Position numbers and translations under genes: made by a program. From an uncultured Pleomorphomonas sp. (GTDB lineage: Bacteria > Pseudomonadota > Alphaproteobacteria > Rhizobiales > Pleomorphomonadaceae): a stretch of 64,000 nucleotides of DNA. Position 1 is the stretch's first letter. Every line of letters starts with the position of its first letter. Below the pieces are notes generated by a model. It was not told the DNA's origin, made no database searches, and saw only the letters and a list, made by a program, of their open reading frames with translations. The stretch covers positions 1 to 64,000 of the forward strand of contig CALMMQ010000046.1 of the NCBI GenBank assembly GCA_937868725.1, written 5' to 3'. This document shows, one piece after another, positions 59,324-64,000 of the stretch.

Positions 59324-60537
59324 GGGGTGGTCTCCAGGCGGGTGGCGATCAGTGCCACCAGGCGTTCGGCGACCTCGGTCTTGTCGAGCGTCGGCCAGGG
59401 ATCGACACCGTCGGCGGTGACGATGTGCACGGTGTTGCGGTCGCCGCCCATGACGCCGCCTTGTGGCGAAACGTCGTTGGCGACGATGAAGTCGGCCCCC
59501 TTGGCCGCCAGCTTCTTGCCGGCGTTGGCGACAACGTCATTCGTTTCGGCGGCGAATCCGACCACCAGCGCCGGGCGGTCGGCGGCATGACCGATGGTCC
59601 TGAGGATGTCGGGGTTCTCGGCGAGGGCGAGCGGCGGCACCGCGCCGCTGCCATCCTTCTTGATCTTGGCCGTCGCGACCTCGGCCGGGCGCCAGTCGGC
59701 AACGGCGGCGGTCATCACGGCGGCGTCGGCCGGCAGGGCGGCGCGCACGGCGGCCAGCATCTCGCGGGCCGTCTCGATCCTGACGACGTCGACGCCGGCG
59801 GGGTCCGGCAGGCTGACCGGCCCGGACACCAGCGTGACGCGGGCGCCGGCGCGGGCGGCGGCGGCGGCGATGGCGTACCCCTGCTTGCCCGACGAGCGGT
59901 TGGCGATGTAGCGCACGGGATCGATCGGCTCGTGCGTCGGCCCGGCCGTGACCAGCACGTGCCGGCCGGTGAGCGGCTTCGGCCCGGCGGCGGCGCGGAA
60001 GAAAGCCGTCACGCCCTCGACGATGTCCATCGGCTCGCTGAGCCGGCCGACGCCGGCCTCGCCGCGTTCGGCCATGCGGCCGGCGGCCGGACCGATGAAC
60101 TGCACGCCATCGGCCCTGAGGCGGGCAGCGTTGCGCTGCGTCGCCGGATGCGCCCACATGCGCTGGTTCATGGCCGGGCAGAGGATGATCGGCGCGGCGG
60201 CGGCCAGGAGACTGGCGGTGGCCAGTTCGTCGGCGATGCCGTTGGCCATGCGGGCCATCAGGTTGGCGGTGGCCGGCGCCACGACGATCAGGTCGGTATC
60301 GCGCGACAGGGCGATGTGGCCGATGTCGTGTTCCTCGGTCGGGCTGAACAGGTCGGTGAACACCTTGTCGCCCGACAGCGCCCCGACGGTCATCGGCGTC
60401 ACGAATTCCTTGCCGGCGCGCGTCAGGATGACCCGGACGCCGGCGCCGCGCTCCTTGAGGCGCCGGATGACCTCCAGCACCTTGTAGGCGGCGATGCCGC
60501 CGCCGATGATGATCAGGATGCGCTTGCCGTCGAGCAT
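59320..60537 (-). CDS. coaBC: bifunctional phosphopantothenoylcysteine decarboxylase/synthetase
   Basis: This enzyme performs two steps of CoA synthesis: ligation of cysteine to phosphopantothenate (CoaB, C-terminal) and FMN-dependent decarboxylation (CoaC, N-terminal). The 405-residue protein has [15 protein letters not shown], the CoaC catalytic His in [30 protein letters not shown] with the catalytic Cys, and the CoaB part beginning [25 protein letters not shown]. CoaE elsewhere in the window completes the pathway. Confidence 0.96.
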   Translation of the reverse strand: MLDGKRILIIIGGGIAAYKVLEVIRRLKERGAGVRVILTRAGKEFVTPMTVGALSGDKVFTDLFSPTEEHDIGHIALSRDTDLIVVAPATANLMARMANGIADELATASLLAAAAPIILCPAMNQRMWAHPATQRNAARLRADGVQFIGPAAGRMAERGEAGVGRLSEPMDIVEGVTAFFRAAAGPKPLTGRHVLVTAGPTHEPIDPVRYIANRSSGKQGYAIAAAAARAGARVTLVSGPVSLPDPAGVDVVRIETAREMLAAVRAALPADAAVMTAAVADWRPAEVATAKIKKDGSGAVPPLALAENPDILRTIGHAADRPALVVGFAAETNDVVANAGKKLAAKGADFIVANDVSPQGGVMGGDRNTVHIVTADGVDPWPTLDKTEVAERLVALIATRLETTP

Positions 60538-60588
60538 GGATCGAGCCTCCGGAAATCCGGCCGGACCCTAACCCATGTGGCCCATAAA

Positions 60589-61284
60589 TCAACCGGTGGC
60601 GAACTTTTCGTCGAACGAATAGCCGGCGCCGCGCACCGTGCGGATGGGGTCGCGGCTGCGGCCGCGGTTGATCGACTTGCGCAGCCGGCCGACGTGGACG
60701 TCGACGGTGCGTTCGTCGACGTAGACGTCGTGGCCCCAGACGCCGTTGAGCAGCTGCTCGCGCGTGAACACCCGGCCGGGCGACTGCATCAGGAATTCCA
60801 GCAGGCGGAACTCGGTCGGTCCGAGATGCACCTCGCGCGTCGAGCGGCGGACGCGGCGCGTCTCGCGGTCGAGCTCGATGTCGCCGGCCGCCAGCAGGCT
60901 CGACACCGTTTCCGGCTTGGCCCGCCGCAGCATGGCCTTGACGCGGGCGATCAGCTCGGGAACCGAGAACGGCTTGACGACGTAGTCGTCGGCGCCGGTG
61001 GAAAGCCCGCGCACCCGTTCCGATTCCTCGCCGCGCGCCGTCAGCATGATGATCGGCATGCGTTCGGTTTCGGACCGCATCCTGAGGCGCCGGCACAGCT
61101 CGATGCCGGAAAGGCCGGGCAGCATCCAGTCGAGCAGCAGCAGGTCGGGCGTGATTTCCTTGAGCCGGATGTCGGCCTCGTCGCCCCGGAACGCCTGCTC
61201 CACCTCGAAGCCCTCGGCCTCGAGATTGTACCGCAGCAGCAGCGACACCGCCTCTTCATCCTCGACGATCATCACCTTGGCCAT
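60589..61284 (-). CDS. phoB: phosphate regulon response regulator PhoB
   Basis: This OmpR-family response regulator activates the Pho regulon under phosphate limitation. The 231-residue protein has a receiver domain with the acidic pair Glu8-Asp9, phospho-acceptor Asp52 (LLLDWMLPG) and Lys104 (DDYVVKPF). A winged-helix DNA-binding domain follows, ending RTVDVHVGRLRKSINRGRSRDPIRTVRGAGYSF. It lies 7 bp after phoU in pstA-pstB-phoU-phoB. The sensor phoR is not in the visible part. Confidence 0.96.
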   Translation of the reverse strand: MAKVMIVEDEEAVSLLLRYNLEAEGFEVEQAFRGDEADIRLKEITPDLLLLDWMLPGLSGIELCRRLRMRSETERMPIIMLTARGEESERVRGLSTGADDYVVKPFSVPELIARVKAMLRRAKPETVSSLLAAGDIELDRETRRVRRSTREVHLGPTEFRLLEFLMQSPGRVFTREQLLNGVWGHDVYVDERTVDVHVGRLRKSINRGRSRDPIRTVRGAGYSFDEKFATG

Positions 61285-61291
61285 GACGCGT

Positions 61292-62002
61292 TCAGCTCCC
61301 CGCCTCGTCGGCCGCCACGATCGACCGGTCGGCCTTCGGCCGTTCGTCGCCGTAGGTGAGGCCGGTCACCATGTAGTGCACGGTCTCGGCGATGTTGGTG
61401 GCATGATCGCCGATGCGCTCGATGTTCTTGGCACAGAACAGCAGGTGAATGCAGAAGGTGATGTTGCGCGGATCCTCCATCATGTAGGTGAGGAGTTCGC
61501 GGAACAGCGAGGTGTAGAGCGCGTCGATCTCGTCGTCGCGCTGGCGCACGGCGTAGGCGGCGTGATCGTCGTGGGCGGCATAGGCGTCGAGCACCGCCTT
61601 GAGCTGCTGCAGGGCGATTTCCGCCATGTGCTCGAGGCCGGTCAGCAGCTGCTTGTTGGGGAACACGTCGTTGATGGCCACGACGCGCTTGGCGATGTTC
61701 TTGCCGAGGTCGCCGATGCGCTCGACATCGTTGGCGATGCGCATGGCGGCGACGATTTCCCTGAGATCGACCGCCATCGGCTGCCGCCGGGCGATGATCA
61801 GGATGGTCTTTTCCTCGATGTCGCGCTGCAGGTTGTCGAGCAGCTTGTCGTCGGCGATCACCTGCTGGGCGAGGCCGATGTCGAGCCGGGTGAGGGCGCT
61901 GATCGAACTGGCGACGGCGCGTTCGGCCAGGCCGCCGGCTTCCGTGACGCGGCGGGCGATGGCCTTGAGGTCGTCATCGTAGGCGGAAACAGTATGTTCC
62001 AT
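61292..62002 (-). CDS. phoU: phosphate signalling protein PhoU
   Basis: This protein represses PhoR-PhoB signalling when phosphate is plentiful and limits Pst uptake. The 236-residue helical protein has two PhoU repeats with metal-binding E-x3-D-x3-D-like motifs: ANDVERIGDLGKNIAKR and AKNIERIGDHATNIAETVHY. The ATG at 62002 starts MEHTVSAYDDDLK, and longer upstream codons run back into pstB. It starts 23 bp after pstB ends. Confidence 0.96.
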   Translation of the reverse strand: MEHTVSAYDDDLKAIARRVTEAGGLAERAVASSISALTRLDIGLAQQVIADDKLLDNLQRDIEEKTILIIARRQPMAVDLREIVAAMRIANDVERIGDLGKNIAKRVVAINDVFPNKQLLTGLEHMAEIALQQLKAVLDAYAAHDDHAAYAVRQRDDEIDALYTSLFRELLTYMMEDPRNITFCIHLLFCAKNIERIGDHATNIAETVHYMVTGLTYGDERPKADRSIVAADEAGS

Positions 62003-62025
62003 GCGAAATCTCCCGCTGTTTCCGG

Positions 62026-62844
62026 TCAGCCGAAGCGGCCGGTGATGTAGTCCTGCGTCCGCTGTTCCAGCGGATTGGTGAAGATATGGTCGGTCGGGCC
62101 TTCCTCGATCAGATGGCCGAGGTGGAAAAAGGCCGTGCGCTGCGACACGCGCGCCGCCTGCTGCATCGAATGGGTGACGATGACGATGGTGTAGTTGGCC
62201 CGGAGTTCGTCGATCAGCTCTTCCACCTTGGCGGTGGCGATGGGGTCGAGGGCCGAGCACGGCTCGTCCATCAGGATCACTTCCGGCGACACGGCGATGG
62301 CCCGGGCGATGCAGAGGCGCTGCTGCTGGCCACCCGACAGGCCGGTACCCGGCTCGTCGAGCCGGTCCTTGACCTCGTTGTAGAGCGAGGCCTTCTGCAG
62401 CGAGGTGATGACGATCTCCTCGAGATCGGCCTTGGAGCGGGCGAGACCGTGGATGCGCGGGCCGTAGGCAACGTTCTCGAAGATCGACTTCGGGAACGGG
62501 TTGGGCTTCTGGAACACCATGCCGACGCGGGCCCGGAGCTCGACGACGTCGAGGCTGGGCTCCCAGATCGACACGCCATCGAGCTCGATGGTGCCGTCGA
62601 CGCGGGCGCCGACGATGGTGTCGTTCATGCGGTTGATGCAGCGCAGGAAGGTCGACTTGCCGCAACCGGACGGGCCGATGAAGGCGGTGACCGACTTTTC
62701 CGGAATGTCGATGGAGACGCCGTGCAGCGCCTGCTTCTGGCCGTAGACCACCTTGACGTCGCGCGTCAGCACCTTGGTCGGCCGGGGGGCGGCGTCGGGC
62801 GTGCGCGAGGTCTTGAACGGCGCGGGAGTCTGGACTTCGGACAT
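62026..62844 (-). CDS. pstB: phosphate ABC transporter ATP-binding protein
   Basis: This is the ATPase of the high-affinity phosphate importer. The 272-residue protein has Walker [18 protein letters not shown], the Pst-specific [27 protein letters not shown], signature [14 protein letters not shown], Walker [15 protein letters not shown] and the His switch in VTHSMQQA. An N-terminal extension of about 30 residues precedes the domain. It starts 19 bp after pstA ends. Confidence 0.97.
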   Translation of the reverse strand: MSEVQTPAPFKTSRTPDAAPRPTKVLTRDVKVVYGQKQALHGVSIDIPEKSVTAFIGPSGCGKSTFLRCINRMNDTIVGARVDGTIELDGVSIWEPSLDVVELRARVGMVFQKPNPFPKSIFENVAYGPRIHGLARSKADLEEIVITSLQKASLYNEVKDRLDEPGTGLSGGQQQRLCIARAIAVSPEVILMDEPCSALDPIATAKVEELIDELRANYTIVIVTHSMQQAARVSQRTAFFHLGHLIEEGPTDHIFTNPLEQRTQDYITGRFG

Positions 62845-62863
62845 GGAGAAGCTCCGTTAGCTA

Positions 62864-64000
62864 TTACCAGCGGCGTTCGAAGGCGCGGCGCAGGATGATG
62901 GCGATGCTGTTCATGGCGAGCAGGAAGGCCAGGAGGATCATGATGGCCGCCGACGTGCGTTCCGAGAACGCCCGTTCCGGCTCCGTCGCCCACATGAAGA
63001 TCTGGGTCGGCAGGCTGGTGGCCGGGTCGAACGGTGTCGTCGGGTAGTTCACCACAAAGGCCTTCATGCCGATCATCAGCAGCGGCGCCGTTTCGCCGAG
63101 GGCGTGGGCGAGGCCGATGATGGTGCCGGTGAGAATGCCGGGCACGGCGAGCGGCAATACGTGGTGGAACACCGTCTGCATCTTCGAGGCCCCGATGCCG
63201 AGGCCGGCTTCGCGGATCGACGGCGGCACGGCCTTGAGGGCGGCGCGGGTGGTGATGATGATGGTCGGCAGCGTCGTCAGCGTCAGCACCAGGCCGCCGA
63301 CCAGGCTGGCCGAACGCGGCAGGTGCATGAAGTTGATGAACACGGCCAGACCCAGCATGCCGTAGACGATCGACGGCACGGCGGCGAGGTTGTTGATGTT
63401 GACCTCGATGAGATCGGTCCAGCGGTTCTTGGGCGCGAACTCCTCAAGATAGATCGAGCCGGCGACACCGAGCGGCAGCGACAGCGTCAGCACCACCAGC
63501 ATCATCATGAACGAGCCGACGGCGGCGACACCGACACCGGCCAGTTCCGGCCGGCTGGAGGCGCCGAAGGTGAACAGGCCGGTGTTGAAGGCCAGATGCA
63601 TGGTCCCGGTGTTCTCGAGCCGGTCGATCAGCTTGATGTGGCGATCCTTGATGTTGCGCTGGCTCTCCGGCACGTCGGCGTGGATCGTGCCCTTGATGAA
63701 GGCGTCGACGTCGCCGGTGGCGTAGAAATCCACCGCCGAGCGCGTGCCGATCAGCGACGGCTTGTCGGCGATCAGCTTGCGCAGCATCGGCGTCGAGCCC
63801 TTGGACAGCAGGTCGAGGGCGTCATAGAGGCCATCTTCGTCGTCGGGCTCGATGTCGAGCGTCTTCTGCAGCGCCGTGCTGATCAGCTCGTCGAAGCGGA
63901 AGGCGTCGCCGCTCATGACGGCGTCGGGCGAGCGGTCGCCGTTGGGGGCGATGACCTTGGGGTCGAAATCGACCAGCAGCGTCACGCGCGTCTGCTCGAA
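62864..64000 (-). CDS. pstA: phosphate ABC transporter permease PstA, N-terminus cut by window edge
   Basis: This is a membrane subunit of the phosphate importer. The frame stays open to the right edge, so the start lies outside. About 378 residues are visible. The first 120 or so form a soluble extension seen in rhizobial PstA. Membrane helices follow with LPLGVAGSIYLEEFAPKNRW, NNLAAVPSIVYGMLGLA and the EAA loop REAGLGIGASKMQTVFHHVLPLAVPGI. An internal Met at 63985 is not the likely start, because coding similarity continues upstream. Confidence 0.94.
   Translation of the reverse strand, partial: FEQTRVTLLVDFDPKVIAPNGDRSPDAVMSGDAFRFDELISTALQKTLDIEPDDEDGLYDALDLLSKGSTPMLRKLIADKPSLIGTRSAVDFYATGDVDAFIKGTIHADVPESQRNIKDRHIKLIDRLENTGTMHLAFNTGLFTFGASSRPELAGVGVAAVGSFMMMLVVLTLSLPLGVAGSIYLEEFAPKNRWTDLIEVNINNLAAVPSIVYGMLGLAVFINFMHLPRSASLVGGLVLTLTTLPTIIITTRAALKAVPPSIREAGLGIGASKMQTVFHHVLPLAVPGILTGTIIGLAHALGETAPLLMIGMKAFVVNYPTTPFDPATSLPTQIFMWATEPERAFSERTSAAIMILLAFLLAMNSIAIILRRAFERRW

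Overview
The window is 64 kb of dense, GC-rich core chromosome from an alphaproteobacterium, most likely a member of the Hyphomicrobiales (Rhizobiales). The evidence is gene order and content. The F1 ATP synthase genes atpHAGDC lie beside priA, and mtaB-ftsY is followed by ccmCDG. parAB-rsmG-mnmG-mnmE-rho-hemJ-hemE leads into a hemE/ppsR-type origin, and the phosphate block is pstA-pstB-phoU-phoB. The genus cannot be decided from this sequence. There are no rRNA or tRNA genes, CRISPR arrays, insertion sequences or prophage genes.

Layout. At 1-8 kb are acetyl-CoA synthetase (cut by the window edge), three small genes, a peptide-deformylase-like protein that has lost its metal-binding residues, and the opgGH pair for periplasmic glucans. 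At 8-12 kb is a single-chain pyruvate carboxylase. At 11.8-19.2 kb is a minus-strand peptide-uptake cluster: a P1-family aminopeptidase, a LysR regulator and dppABCDF. At 19.3-26.7 kb are the F1 ATP synthase operon and priA. At 26.8-30.8 kb are a degenerate pyridoxal-kinase-like gene, a beta-carbonic anhydrase, leuB and xthA. At 30.8-35 kb is a translation and secretion operon, ffh-aroQ-rpsP-rimM-trmD-rplS. At 35.3-40.2 kb are dapF, mtaB, ftsY and the cytochrome c genes ccmC, ccmD and ccmG. At 40.2-43.8 kb are yggS, lolA, yciB and a MalY/PatB-type lyase.

The 43.9-57 kb part is the replication and segregation neighbourhood. parA and parB lie about 8-9 kb from the predicted origin. A perfect parS palindrome (48423-48438) and a one-mismatch copy (49883-49898) flank mnmE. 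The 490-bp gap between divergent hemE and ppsR holds an AT-rich stretch, several DnaA-box-like 9-mers and three CtrA-like TTAA-N7-TTAA sites. This is the arrangement known from the Caulobacter origin. Downstream the order is ppsR-maf-aroE-coaE-dnaQ. The right end carries a NUDIX hydrolase, cysK, dut, coaBC and the phosphate regulon genes phoB, phoU, pstB and pstA (cut by the window edge).

The most notable non-coding structures are the predicted origin, the parS pair, a cluster of nested inverted repeats between lolA and yciB, two CTAGAGC-marked palindromic elements, and two intrinsic-terminator-like hairpins with no obvious upstream gene. No obviously new multi-gene system is present. The best leads are the origin architecture, the catalytically dead deformylase paralogue, and the peptidase-LysR-ABC transporter unit.
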